Part shown: one piece after another, positions 31,992 to 47,155 of the stretch | Position numbering within the stretch: position 1 is the first letter of the stretch | How the letters are laid out: each line of letters starts with the position of its first letter | Assembly: GCA_033439765.1 (NCBI GenBank) | Contig: JAULSN010000002.1 | Coordinates: 1,054,001 to 1,118,000 of the forward strand | Length of the DNA: 64,000 nt | From: Lasiosphaeria ovina | Lineage: Eukaryota > Ascomycota > Sordariomycetes > Sordariales > Lasiosphaeriaceae | Direction of reading: 5' to 3' | Program-made: the position numbers and the translations under genes | The notes under the pieces: model-generated | Database searches by the model: none | The model's input: only the letters and a program-made list of their open reading frames with translations | Told to the model about the DNA's origin: nothing

Positions 31992-32110
31992 GGGTCGAGG
32001 CGAAATCAAGATGGTCTCGGCCAGCTGGGATAGCATGCAGGCCATGGTATTCCTTGAGGGGGGGGGGGGGGGGTTTGTGGCTTTTGTCCTTTTTTTCGTT
32101 GTTTGTTCAA

Positions 32111-32961
32111 GATTAATTAAGAGCTTTGATGCACGCACCCACCACCTTTTTCCTCGCACCTACCTGGGCACATTGGCAGCTGGCAACGCAGGGACCGCTT
32201 TTTGTATGGTAAAATGCCGTATTGCATGGCAGCCACCCAACGCCCTACCGGGCACTAAGGAAGCCCGGTACAGTAAAAATGACACTATTCACACTTTCAC
32301 ATGCCCGAGGTAATGCGCGCACTTGGTGTTTTAAGGTCTGTAGCGGCCAGGTGGCCTTTGCAGGCCTTTGTATGCATATGCAGTCCTCTCCTGTACCAAA
32401 GAACACATCGTCAACCTACCATTACGCATCACAGCCTTCATGATGCCTTTGATCGAGCTTTCCTCTGACGATTCGAGCTCCCTAGAATTGCATCACCATG
32501 TCAACAAACTAGGTTGTCATTAGCTAGATTGCTTAAATTAATACACTCCACTCAACACCAAGGAATTACATCACCATGTCAACAAATCAGGATTCAACGG
32601 ATTACTCGGGTAGCTGGGCGCATGCCATGATATTTGGCTCATTTACATACAAATTCGGGCCTCAGAGTTGCCATTTGCAAGTTGCCTTTTTTTCGAGGCT
32701 GACTCAGCAACGAAGAAATCGTCAAAATGGAAAACACCACGGTAAACGCCTTTCAGGGCTTTTGAAGGTTTTGACGGCTTCAACGCCGTTGACCCGGGCT
32801 GCCGGGCTGCATGGCAGGCGCATGGGCGGCCGGATGGTAATTCAGTATTTTACCGGCTTAAATTAGGCTCTGAGTATCTCAGTTGCCAACAGCTGTCAAT
32901 ATGCCCAGGTAGGTGCGAGGAAAAAAATGGTGGGTGCGTACATCAAAGCTCTTAATTAATC
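32111..32961. mobile_element. Foldback-type element with about 77-bp inverted arms
   Basis: The left arm (32111-32187) and the reverse complement of the right arm (32881-32961) match over nearly their full length: gattaattaagagctttgat at the outer edge, then cgcacctacctgggca, then the tggcaac inner edge, with about ten differences. Weaker similarity continues inwards past ggtaaaat. The 690-bp interior has no ORF of note but repeats the phrase 'atcaccatgtcaacaaa' at about 32494 and 32572. Long arms with a non-coding centre fit a foldback or large MITE element. It ends about 120 bp after the kinase stop. Confidence 0.75.
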
Positions 32962-33937
32962 ACGACGGTAGTAGTAGATTAGCTAGCGCATTGTACTTTC
33001 AGCTATTAAGGTGCTGCAGAATGGCACCTTGTAGCCAAAACACCTTTCCTTGAATTCGTTTCTCCTCAAGAGCTACTCCGTGAGCCGGAGCCGCATCTAG
33101 ACTTAATTGCCGCCTGACGCGTCCCCTTCCACCTGTTTTCATCTTCATTTTCTTTTCGCACTTCGATACCCGCAAGACGTGGATGTCACAACTGTGGTGT
33201 CAACCTGCCCAAAACATGCTTCACGTGTAGGTAGCGCGTGTGCAGGACAAACAATTTATGCTAGATTGCCATGACAGATGACTGCTTCAGTTCTGTTTGA
33301 AGGCGGATATCGGTCGGACTGGGTGCAACTCGGACATCCTCTTCACAGCCTGCATTTACAGATCTTTGCCGGAATCCATGCTAAGTGGCGGATGGGCTCC
33401 GCACTCGAGTTCCTTGTATTGACACTGGGGACTTTCAGAATTGCAGGTTATCTTATTGATACACACGGACGAAACCTGCAAGGAAACCGTCGCACGGGAG
33501 ATTGATTCAAGTGACATAGTGTAACCGGCACACACAATTTCGGATGTCTGGTGTTCGGCCAGTTGTTTTGGCATGGGCCAATCATGACGGCGTTCGCGGC
33601 CTTGATGAGACTCGGCTCCGCGTTTTCGATAGAGAGAACCCGGACAGTTGGGGCGACGGCCGTCAGCTTTCATCTCGACACAAGCATGCGTGTAACCAAT
33701 GAGACGGCTGCGCTTTTGGTGCCGCTGCCCGTCTGTCGTACTAGGTCCAGGTCCCAGACATTAGCTACCGTACCTTACATGTATCAGCAGCAGGCAGCCC
33801 CTTGACGAGTCATTGAGAACTTGGCGTCCGCAAGGAGAAGAAAACCAAAGGACGATCGTCTCTTCTGGCCCGGATCACACTGCCAGCCTAGCCAAACAAG
33901 CAGCAACCCAAAGAACAGGCTGCAATCATCACTCGAC
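32962..33937. other. Intergenic, nothing supported
   Basis: Short ORFs on both strands with no domain or splice support. Confidence 0.5.
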
Positions 33938-34081
33938 ATGTCTTTAACTACCAGACGTGCTCTTTCGCTTCTTCTCGCCTGCTATTGCTGTTACCTTGCC
34001 AGCGCCAAATTAATCCCGATCAAGACGGTCGGCCTGACATTCGACCTTGAGCCTGTCAGCGCCGCGGTCGGCCCCGGATGA
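33938..34081 (+). CDS. Tiny secreted-type ORF, 47 aa, possibly truncated
   Basis: ATG 33938 opens MSLTTRRALSLLLACYCC, a convincing signal peptide ending near ASAK. Only about 24 residues (LIPIKTVGLTFDLEPVSA...) follow before the stop at 34079-34081. The base composition changes at once after the stop to CpA-poor, TpA-rich DNA. It may be a small secreted peptide, or the first exon of a larger secreted protein cut off by a mutated insertion. No homology recognised. Confidence 0.35.
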   Translation: MSLTTRRALSLLLACYCCYLASAKLIPIKTVGLTFDLEPVSAAVGPG

Positions 34082-34470
34082 ACGTAGTTGCGGCCTTGGG
34101 GGATAATATATATACGAGCTCGGAGGCTTAAGGCTTAATACGGTAAGCCTCGCCGTTTAGCGGAGGCTGCCAAAGGCTAGAATCGAGCGAGCATCGAAAT
34201 AAAATAGTAGGTATTGCGAGATTCCGAAAAACGAATAAGTAACGCGCCGAGGTACGCTAGATAGAGGGGTGGGTGGGTTCCGGGTGGTGAGGATGGACGA
34301 CAGCGACGGCGCGATCGATATGGTAAGGGCGTATAAGAGAACGGGACGGATAGAGACGTAGCCGAGATAAAGGATTAGGTACGGCCCCCGCGTTATTGTA
34401 TGCTAGTGTAATTGCGAAGAATATAAGAAGGATAAAAGGTTAAAATACAAGAAAGAAACGCTGGGGGTGA
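34082..34470. other. RIP-like sequence block
   Basis: About 390 bp with few CpA or TpG dinucleotides, many TpA and CpG, and many stops, unlike the flanks. This is the composition expected from repeat-induced point mutation of a transposon in ascomycetes. No element ends were located. Confidence 0.45.
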
Positions 34471-35524
34471 GATTCTTATTTATCTTTGGGCGGAAGGAAA
34501 TAGAGTCGTGGGGTCAATGGTCAATGGAAGGGCCGCGCTAAACCAAATGAGGAGAGGTAGGAGAGGGCGGAGCGTGCAGCATCGTGTTCGCGAATTTGTC
34601 TTAAAGAGGAAATCTTAAAGAGGAAAATAAACAGCTGTTAAAAAGTTAACCACAGAACGATTGATCGGTGAAGTGCAAAGGCGAGGTAAGGGGATAGAAA
34701 TATGGACAGGAAAATAAATTAGCAGCAACTCCGAGAGAGGGAAAAAACAGCACTTGGTATTCTCTATCTTTACCACACACTCTTCTTCATCAGCCTTCCG
34801 CCAAACACAGATTCGATCCGTCTTTTTGTCCTTCTTTGCTTGTCTCCTAGACAGACAGACAGACAGATAGACAGACAGACCGACAACACCCGGCGCAGCG
34901 CAGCGCGCAACACTACCTACCTACCTACACGAACCGATCATCTCAACGCACCGCGACCCCAGCGACCCGGCCAACCTCCCGTCAAAGCTTACACACTCTC
35001 CCTCGTGTAGTGTAGTGCAGCGCAGCAACGACCTCCCCAGTCGTACAGGTTCCCATTCCCCCGCACAGGATGCCTCGGAGAGAGATAGGAGGAGGGAGGG
35101 TCATATCTTTGCGCTATTCTACACAAGACAACGAGGGGGGCGTAATCATGATCCAGCATGTAAGACCGCAAAGAGGGAGGGGGTATCCCGGCGGATTTTA
35201 CAGCAGCGGGGAAAGGGAAGGAAGGGTGCCTTTTTTTCGAATTTCTACGGCAGTAGTCCAATGATGTGGACATCGGTTATTGCATAGCCCACGGGCAAGC
35301 CATGGCGGCATGGGCCTCCTGCTTCAAAACGTTGGGGACACCCGAATATAAGAAATTCAGATATCCACCCAGTGATGGAAAGATGTCCTTGGCTTCGGGT
35401 TTGGCAAGGGGGGAAGCACAGACGGACAATAGAAGTGAAGAGAAGAGTAGAGAACGTCCCATCCTCCCCCCATAATCAACCCGACGAGGACAAAGGGCGG
35501 ACAGGAGCGGTTTACACCCCACGT
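34471..35524. other. Intergenic with microsatellites, downstream of PKC1
   Basis: Holds an (AGAC)n tract at about 34853-34883 and a (CTAC)n tract at about 34912-34927. It is the 3' flank of the minus-strand PKC1. Short ORFs here are not supported. Confidence 0.6.
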
Positions 35525-39474
<3,950 letters not shown>

Positions 39475-42232
39475 CGCGGCGGTATTGCGTCTGCGCGGCC
39501 GGGCGCGCAGGAGCACGTAATGATGCACAAAACTAGGATGCTTGCGGCGGCGGGGATCAGAGGGGTTTGGGTTCTAGGGTGAGAGCGGCCGCTTGCTTGC
39601 TCGCTCGCTCGCGCGATGCACCAGCCGATGCAAATATCGCACGCTGTCGCGCACAGGGGGCGTGGGTGATGCGAATATGCGAGTGCAGCCTTGCCTTCTT
39701 TTTTTGCAAGCCGCACTCAGTCAGTCGGTCGGCCGTAGTGGAGGTGGTGATGTGGTAGTGGTGGTGGTGCGAGTGGTGCGGTGGCAGCGGATGTCGTCAC
39801 GGGCTGTGGTGAATTATGGCGGGGTTGTGTGTTTCGCATTTGGCAGCAGCCCTTGTTGATGCGAATGGGCTGCCGAACATTCAGTACCCTGCTGCTCCTC
39901 CACATAGGTGGCCGGGGTGTTCGGGCGGGCAATGAAGGGGGGTCGCTGAGGGGCCAACTTTTACATTCCAGGTCCCTATCAAGTTTGCCTCAGGTCTAAT
40001 TTCCATGGAGAAGAGAAGACGGATAAGGACAGGACGGACTGCACAGGACGGAATAAAAAGAAACGGAACTCGAGAGAATGGCACCTAGGACCAAGGGGAT
40101 GCCGGGGAATGCGACACTACCGATTAATTATCATCTGCGGTCCCCCGCCCTTCCGGGAGCTTCGCCTCCACCAAGAGCTCGAATGTATTGGTGCAGGACC
40201 GACTGCGCGGCCTTGCCTTGCGGTGCCCAGCACGCCCGCATTTGGGCGTCAGCCATCGAGCCACAATGCACGGTTTTCCCCGGAGCACAGCTTTGCGGAC
40301 GAATAGGAGCTCAGGAAGGTTCCAAGTTCTTTTTCGTTCAATTTTCAACTTTTTTCTAAGAAGCCGCTTGGTCCGATTCAAGGGACGGATAGACAGCGTA
40401 TCCACGTAGTGGAAGGAGCAATCTAGACGCAGGGATTTGGCAAGTGCTGTAGATGTGGGATACTGCCCTGTATTCGTGCATGTACATACCTGACTGACTG
40501 CCTGGATAAGGTGCAGTGCCTAGAATCTGGAAGTCTACCTTACCTGGTGTGCAGATACAGTACAGCACTGCTTAATCCGTCTGGCGGGGAGCACACATGA
40601 AAGAGAGCAACAGCCAGGGCCAGGTTTCGAGGCCCAAGGCCGGTTTGTATACTTGGCGGCCGTGGTGCAGAGGATGAGCAAGCAAAGCGGGCCGTCTCAC
40701 ATTGAGGCGGTTTGTTAAAGTTACTTTACCAGGCGGCGACCGTGACCTTGAGTTCCCAAAGTTTTTTTGAGATGCCTTATTCGTTTCTTACGCAGGCGCA
40801 GAGCTTAAGGATTCGCAAAAGCACTGCATGAACATTCAGTGCGCGCTGCATGTAGATCTCAGATACATAGTGTGAAATTCGGACACGAGGTTGGGCGGGC
40901 AGCTGCGGGGAGTGCTTGAGCCAGAGCCGGGCTAGGACTAACGTCTAGGACTTTTTTCTCTCTTGCGGCCTCACAGGGCAACCTATCAGCGGGGGCCGTC
41001 CTTCTAGTGGCATCCCACCGTATCCCCCTTGCACCGGGATGAGATGACGGCTTGAGGCAAAAAGTGAGACCATCCGCGCACGGGTGATTGGCGCAAACTG
41101 GGCTGCTCTTATCGGCGGCGCGCCGGGCGGGTCTTTAAAACCGGCAGAGGCTCCATGTTCCCTCTCGTCCCCCCAACAAGAGTCACAGATATCGTCCTAA
41201 TAATTAGGCTTTCTAAATTTACAAAGACGATCGTCTCGGCCATCGTGTCTTTTGTTGTATGCATGAATGTCAGACAAGACTCAACAGAGGACGGGGACTA
41301 TTGCCGTGAATTTACAGTAGGCAATAATAAGGCATAGGTTGCACACTTTCTCTCACTTAGTAACCGGGCAGCTACTGCCCCGGGTTGCTGCTGTTGGTGC
41401 GCTCAATGTTCTAGACCTGTCGTCATGCAACCAACCGAGTCACTGACTGTCAATTCACTCTAGTCCGGTCTCAGGGCACCTCAGTTATCACCCGTCGGAA
41501 ATCGGCGCTTGTTTGGGCCATCTGTGCGATACGAGATCCCAACATACCCCGAATCTGCGGTGATTAGAATGCTGGTTGGTCGCTCACCGTTGAAACCCTC
41601 AGAGCCTTTTCCTAATGTGGCTCTGGGTGGTCTTGTGATTTCTAAGCCCGTTTCTGCTTTCGGGGCAAAACGCACCTTTTTAGTGAATTTCATGTCTCGG
41701 AAGTCCGTTTCTGGGCTTGGAAACCTCTCGCAATGAGAAACAGTCACAGACTGAGTTTGCTCGGGCCTCGTCGCTCGTTTCTTTTCGGCCCGGTCCGGAC
41801 TTTGTTACTCTTACCCCGTAGCTTTTCCAGATTTCCGGCACTCAAGTCGCCTTCCGGACCACTGTTGTCTGAATCTTTGCCACTGGTCAAGCCACACGAC
41901 TTTTGGCTACTGTACCTAGAGGCTAGGACTCCTATTGGTTTGCCTGAAAGGTTTGCAAAGAGGGTCGAGGGCAATTAATGACGTGCAAACGAAAGTGTTC
42001 AATCGGTCGAGAGAAACAAACCTCGGAATAACATATTCATTACTGATAGCGTCTACACATTGCGTACTTGTCAAAATTCACAGTGCCAAGGGATGTTTAG
42101 AGGTGATACAGATTTCTAATTTTATAGGTACATCCCGCGGAAAGGCTCCGTAACAAAGCAGCCGAAATAAGAAAGGCACCACTTTGCAACAAACTCCGAA
42201 TGCGTTTCCAAAACAAATATCAAAATTCTAGA
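39475..42232. other. Long intergenic upstream of PKC1
   Basis: 2.76 kb with no supported gene. The first part is the PKC1 promoter. Between 41470 and 41980 frames of about 75-90 codons are open on both strands (for example a minus frame with VRFAPKAETGLEITRPP), perhaps a remnant, but without start context, introns or motifs. Confidence 0.55.
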
Positions 42233-43705
42233 TTACACGGTATACTCCTTTTGAAGGAGTTTCGCGATCGTGTTGAGCCTATGAACCATTGTTAGCGTGT
42301 TTGTTCATGTCTCTTTTGCGAGATTGGCGAAAAGGGTGGACGACTTACTGGATGTTGCTTGTGCCCTCGTAGATGGCGCCAATCTTGCTGTCGCGCCAGA
42401 ATTTCTCCGCCAGGCCCTCGCGCACGAAGCCCATGCCGCCCATCCACTCGATGGCGAGGCCGCTGACGCGGCCGGCGACCTGCGACGCGAACAGCTTGGC
42501 CATGGCGGCGTCGCGGACAAAGTCCTCGCCGGCCTCCTTCTTGCGCGCGGCGTTGTAGACGAGCGCGCGGGCGGCGGCGATCTCGGTGTACGACTGCGCG
42601 ATCTGGTGCTGCATGCCCTGGAACTCGCCGACCAGCTGGCCGAACTGCTTGCGGTCGTTCCACACGTACTTGACCGCGTTCTCCCACGCGCCCAGCGCGA
42701 GGCCCGTCATCTGCGCGGCGATGCCGATGCGGCCCTCGTTCAGCAGCGCGATGGCGTACTTGTAGCCGTGGCCCTTCTCCCCGAGCAGGTTCTCCTTGGG
42801 CACCTCGACGTCGTCAAAGTTGAGCACGCACGTGCTGCTCGCCTTAATCCCCAGCTTCTTCTCCTTCTTGGCAATCTCGAACCCCTTCATACCCTTGTCG
42901 ACGATGAAGGCGGTGATGCCCCTGTATCCCTTCTTCGGCTCCAGGTTGGCAAACACGATGAAGAACTCGGCCTCCATGCTGTTGGTGATCCACATCTTGC
43001 TGCCGCTGATGCGGAAGCCGTGCTCTGTTTCCGTGGCCCGCGTAGCCAGCGCGAAGGCGTCAGACCCGCTGACGGGCTCCGAGAGACAGAACGAGCCGAC
43101 GGTGCTGGTGGCCAGCTTGGGCAAGTACTTCTTCTTGAGCGCTGTGCTGCCCCACTTGATGACGGCCGTGTTGACGAGGGTGTTGTGCACGTCGACCATG
43201 ACGGACACGGACGGGTCGACACGCGCCAACTCCTCAATTCCCACAATGGCGGCCGTGAAGTTCATGCCGGCGCCACCGTACTCCTCAGGGATCTCGACAC
43301 CCATCAGGCCTTGCTCGAACAGCTGCTCCACGACGCTCGGGTCCATTGTCTCGGCCTCGTCCATGTCGCGGACCTTGGGAAGAATAACATCGTTGGCGAA
43401 CTTCTGTACTGCCTCAGCCATGGCCGTCTCAACCTCAGAGAAGTGCGTGATGGGAGTCGGCGACACGTCTGTCAGGTTAGGATCCCGGCGCGGCATCGTG
43501 GTGGAAAGGGGGCGGGCGCTGTTACAGCACCGCCGTCAGAGAGGACCATCAATCAACCCCACGCCTCCCGGCGTGTGTACGGAATAACTCACGACTGAAT
43601 AAGGGAAATGGCGGCCGGTGGCCGCGCAATGCATGTCCTGGGCGTTGATACTGCGGCCATGCTTCTCCGCACCGCGGGGCGCAACGCTCTTGTGAACGAC
43701 CTCAT
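42233..43705 (-). CDS. Short/branched-chain acyl-CoA dehydrogenase, mitochondrial
   Basis: Exons 43705-43593, 43518-42349 and 42278-42233, introns of 74 and 70 bp; 442 aa. The N-terminus MRSFTRALRPAVRRSMAAV through SARPLSTT is an Arg/Ser-rich mitochondrial presequence completed by the first splice. The body shows the FAD-dependent acyl-CoA dehydrogenase pattern: EEYGGAGM, CLSEPVSGSD, KMWITN, the GFVREGLAEKFWRDSKIG segment and the catalytic base Glu in IYEGTSNIQ, positioned as in short and short/branched-chain enzymes rather than isovaleryl-type. The last 14 residues (LNTIAKLLQKEYTV) come from the third exon. The reaction is alpha,beta-dehydrogenation of acyl-CoA, with electrons passing to ETF, in fatty-acid or isoleucine degradation; substrate preference cannot be read from the sequence. 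Confidence 0.93.
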
Positions 43706-44312
43706 CCTTTCGGTGAAGAGGATAAATATAAATCGGTTTCTGGTCAAAGAGGAATCACAAACGGTCTCGATCACGGACGGCCTCGAAGACGACTGGGACG
43801 GAGAGAGGGCTTTATACTAGGAGGAGGCGACAGCGGGGTGGTTCGTGTACTGTCCTTGTTCCGCTGTGGACGGACGGATAGCTTGGAAGGCAAATTGTGG
43901 GGCCCCCAGACGCCGGCAGGGAACGAGGAGAAATAAACGGACTGCAGCTTATTCTTATTACCTGAGCCTCTCGAGGGGGAAGCGATGTGCAAGCAGCCAG
44001 CTAACAAGGCACAGCGTCTCGAGTGACGAAGCGTTTGCCCGGACTTGCTCAGCCGAGGTAACCTTTCTGTTAGGTGCAGCGCCCTCCCACCAGCGGCCCT
44101 GATTATTTAGCGCGAACGCAGGGATGGGTCCAAGTGTTCAGGGGGCACGCAAGGCCGACAATTGCCGAACCCTCATGTTATCCCATTACGCTTTACACGT
44201 GACCTAACCCATGACTCTCAAAAATCCCAATTGCGGAACCTCGAATTGCAGCAATCCGGCCGACCGCGAGACGAATCGAGAGCGTCGCGTCCAGCAATAG
44301 CAAACGGGCACG
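43706..44312. other. Divergent promoter, acyl-CoA dehydrogenase / mitochondrial S12
   Basis: About 600 bp between two divergent nuclear genes for mitochondrial proteins. Contains 'ggataaatataaatcgg' near the dehydrogenase start. Co-regulation is possible but not shown by sequence. Confidence 0.45.
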
Positions 44313-45005
44313 ATGGCGACAGCACTCCTGCGGAACCTGGCGCTGCGGCCGCTGCTGCAATGGCGGCCATTCCTGACGCCATCATTACCAATCTCCCCTC
44401 TGTCGGCCGTCCGCTCCTTTTCCAGCACTCCGATTCAGAATGCGACGCTTAACCAGGTGTTGAGGGTAATGCCCTTCTCCTCCCCATGGCTCTCGTCGCT
44501 GTCCAAACGCGGACCTGATATCAATTGAGAGGGGGAGACTAACAGTTTGTGTCACTGCTCTAGGGCTGCCGAAAACCGCAACGAGCTCGCCACGCCGTGT
44601 CGCCGGCGCTGTCGGGCATCAAGGCGCCCCAGCGGAAGGGCGTCTGCATCAAAGTGGGCGTAACGCGGCCCAAGAAGCCCAACTCTGGCGAGCGCAAGAC
44701 GGCGCGTGTGCGTCTGTCGACGGGCAAGCTCGTGACCGCATACATTTCCGGCGAAGGCCACAACATCCAGCAGCACAGCGTTGTGCTCGTCCGTGGCGGC
44801 CGAACGCAGGACTGTCCCGGTGTGCGGTACCATTTGGTCAGGGGAGCCATGGATCTGGTGAGCTATCTTGCGCATGTTGATCCGTAGTCTTAATCTTGAG
44901 ACCTAGAGCTGATTGCTTATTCCATTACAGGGAGGCGTCGGAAATCGCATGACTAGCAGGAGCAAATTTGGGACGAAGAAGCCGAAGAAGGCATCCGTCG
45001 GTTAG
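44313..45005 (+). CDS. MRPS12: Mitochondrial small-subunit ribosomal protein uS12m
   Basis: Exons 44313-44465, 44564-44857 and 44931-45005, all in phase 0; introns 98 bp (with a GACTAACAG branch) and 73 bp; 173 aa. The N-terminal 40 residues are a mitochondrial presequence. The body is bacterial-type S12: [28 protein letters not shown] (written here as [15 protein letters not shown] then [13 protein letters not shown]), [33 protein letters not shown] and the basic C-terminus [13 protein letters not shown]. These include the decoding-centre loop PNS and the GGR turn. S12 supports accuracy in the decoding site; the protein works in the mitochondrial matrix. Confidence 0.96.
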
Positions 45006-45667
45006 ACAATCGCCATCCGGACGAGATAAAGGAGCTAGACTAGTCGCATAAGATTCCAACAGTCAAGGTTGCGTTCATGCTGCGGTGGCGGATCACCGAT
45101 GTATAAGGATCAAGAGACTGGCAGGCGATGGTGCGATTACCTAGACTCGATCATGATATGCTGGTATTATTGTCAGTCGCCATTATGTATTTACCCCATG
45201 TAAAATATTACTCGTACTAATGCATATACACTGGGATGGACCACGTGAGTAACGAATTGTGTACCACTTCTAATTAACGCCAAATGCCAAAGGCCACACT
45301 GAGCCCAGCCATGCTGAACTTCCAGAGAGAATCGGGAATATGTACAAACGAATGCCCCTTCCACACTTTCCTCCCGCACTCCCCCTTTCCAAAGTTCGAA
45401 TAAAAACTAAAGAGATAAAATTGTAACAGATAGTTGGATAACCCCTTGCGCCTCCAATAATCCCTCCCCGCATATTTTTTTGCCACGTCCCATGTATGAC
45501 CCGGGGGTTTCGTTGTTAATGCTCAAACAAGAGAGAATATACCGCCAGCCATTCATTAGAGATAGGGATAATACAAGTCTAAATGAAAGTATCCGCCATC
45601 ATCTGTGTCTTAACCCCCAAAACACTCAACTCGTACATACGTGCTACCCTTGTTTGCGAAGACCAAT
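45006..45667. other. Intergenic, convergent 3' ends
   Basis: Between the 3' ends of MRPS12 and the mannosyltransferase. No coding signal; probably both 3' UTRs. Confidence 0.6.
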
Positions 45668-47155
45668 CTAGTCTTGCTGGGTCTCCCACCCTTCTGGCCT
45701 GTCCAGATCATTGATATCGAAATATCTCGCTGTGCCTAAATTAGAAGTAAAGTGTTAGCAAACTCAGCACATCTTCAAGATAAAGGGGAGTCCACATACA
45801 AGAGTAGCCCTTCCAGTCAAAGTTGTCCTTGGGATTGCAGGTGCACTTGAGGTCCTGTCGGAGCTTCTCACCCGTCGGGCAGTGTGTGAATGGAACGTGC
45901 CAGTAGGCGATGTCGTTGAAAAAGTGGAGCTCTTCCTTCTTTAGCATCAGAGCGGCTGCGATCGAGTGCACCGGCGCGTCGCCCCAGCGTTCGTAAAAGA
46001 AGCCGCCGTCCTGGTCGAGTGACTCGAAATAGTCCGTGTACGCCTTGGAGCGGAGCCACTGGAGGCTGCCAATCTCGAAGTTGGACCACTGGAAACTAGT
46101 CAGTGGCAGTGAACATGAAAACACGTGCAACGCTGCAGAAAAGTCGACTTACAAAGTGGCAGTGGTTGTAGGTCTTGCCGCCGTCGTCGCTCAAGAAGCC
46201 CATAGAGTTGTCTTCAGCAATATGCTCCGGGTGGTTCTTCATGAATTTTTTGACGCTGTCCCAAAGCGTGGGGATGGTCTCGACGTATTCGTACAGGCTG
46301 ATCACGAAGCTGTACTTCTTCTTGTTCTCGTGCATGAAACGGAACGGGTCGTAGTGGACGTCACAGTACAGCTCGACGGACGGCTCTACGCGCCAGTAGT
46401 AGTCGTAGTTCATCATGAGTTCCTGGCGGAAAAAGAAGCCCGACTCGAAGCGGCACATGTGGCGGTAGCTGGTGCTGTCGCCGTAGATAATCTTGCGCTG
46501 CGCCATATCCTCGCGCACTTTCTTCGCCCGTTCCTGGTCGATGTGTGGCGGGAATGACCAGTGCTCCTTGGGGATCAGGCCGTAGTGCGTCGTGCCCGAA
46601 ACGAGGGAGGTCGTTACTTTCTTGAAGGCCTCGTCGAAGGGCTTGTCATTGAGGAAGACCCAGTCATAGTTGTACCGTCGGTTGAAGCGATCTTCGACTT
46701 GACGGATGGACTTTGCGATATCCCAGATGTCCGAGTTGCGAGCCAGCGTCACAAAGGTGGCATTCATGCGTGGTCCGCCCTTGATGCCCGCCAAATCATT
46801 CCAGCCGGGGTCAGTCGGTGTTAGGGCTAGCGGAAACTCGGAGGCATCGCTGCCACCGTCATATGTCGGTTTCGTTGTCGCACCGGTGTCGGCGGCGCCT
46901 CCGGCGCTACCTTTCTTGGGTGGCCCTGTAGTGGCCGAATCTGGGTTCTTGTAGGGAACGTTGGGAACGCCGACAGAGACGGCGGGGTCTGAGTTTGAGA
47001 CATAATAGAGCACTGCTAGCACCTGGGCAAATGTTAATTCGTGATCGCGATAAGCATGTGTGGAGCGGCACCGTATACATGGGCAATGAGAACAAACGTA
47101 CAAAGAATGCAATCAGGATGTATCGCACGTAGCGAGCACTCCCGGTCGCCGCCAT
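45668..47155 (-). CDS. Alpha-1,2-mannosyltransferase, KRE2/KTR/MNT1 family (GT15)
   Basis: Exons 47155-47102, 47022-46153, 46088-45800 and 45735-45668; 426 aa, introns of 79, 64 and 64 bp. The first splice joins [18 protein letters not shown] to VLAVLYYVS, forming one N-terminal membrane anchor of a type II Golgi protein. The catalytic part follows the family: [63 protein letters not shown] (with the presumed nucleophile/metal region), [21 protein letters not shown], then WSNFEIGSL and [17 protein letters not shown]. These enzymes add alpha-1,2-mannose to O- and N-glycans from GDP-mannose in the Golgi. The Gly/Ala/Thr-rich stem is short. Which Kre2/Ktr paralogue it is cannot be decided here. 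Confidence 0.95.

Noticed and set aside
41481..41978. Short frames on both strands upstream of PKC1
   Set aside because: No start context, intron or motif on either strand, and the frames overlap each other.
42297..43598. 433-aa plus-strand frame
   Set aside because: Shadow of the acyl-CoA dehydrogenase, due to high G+C third positions.
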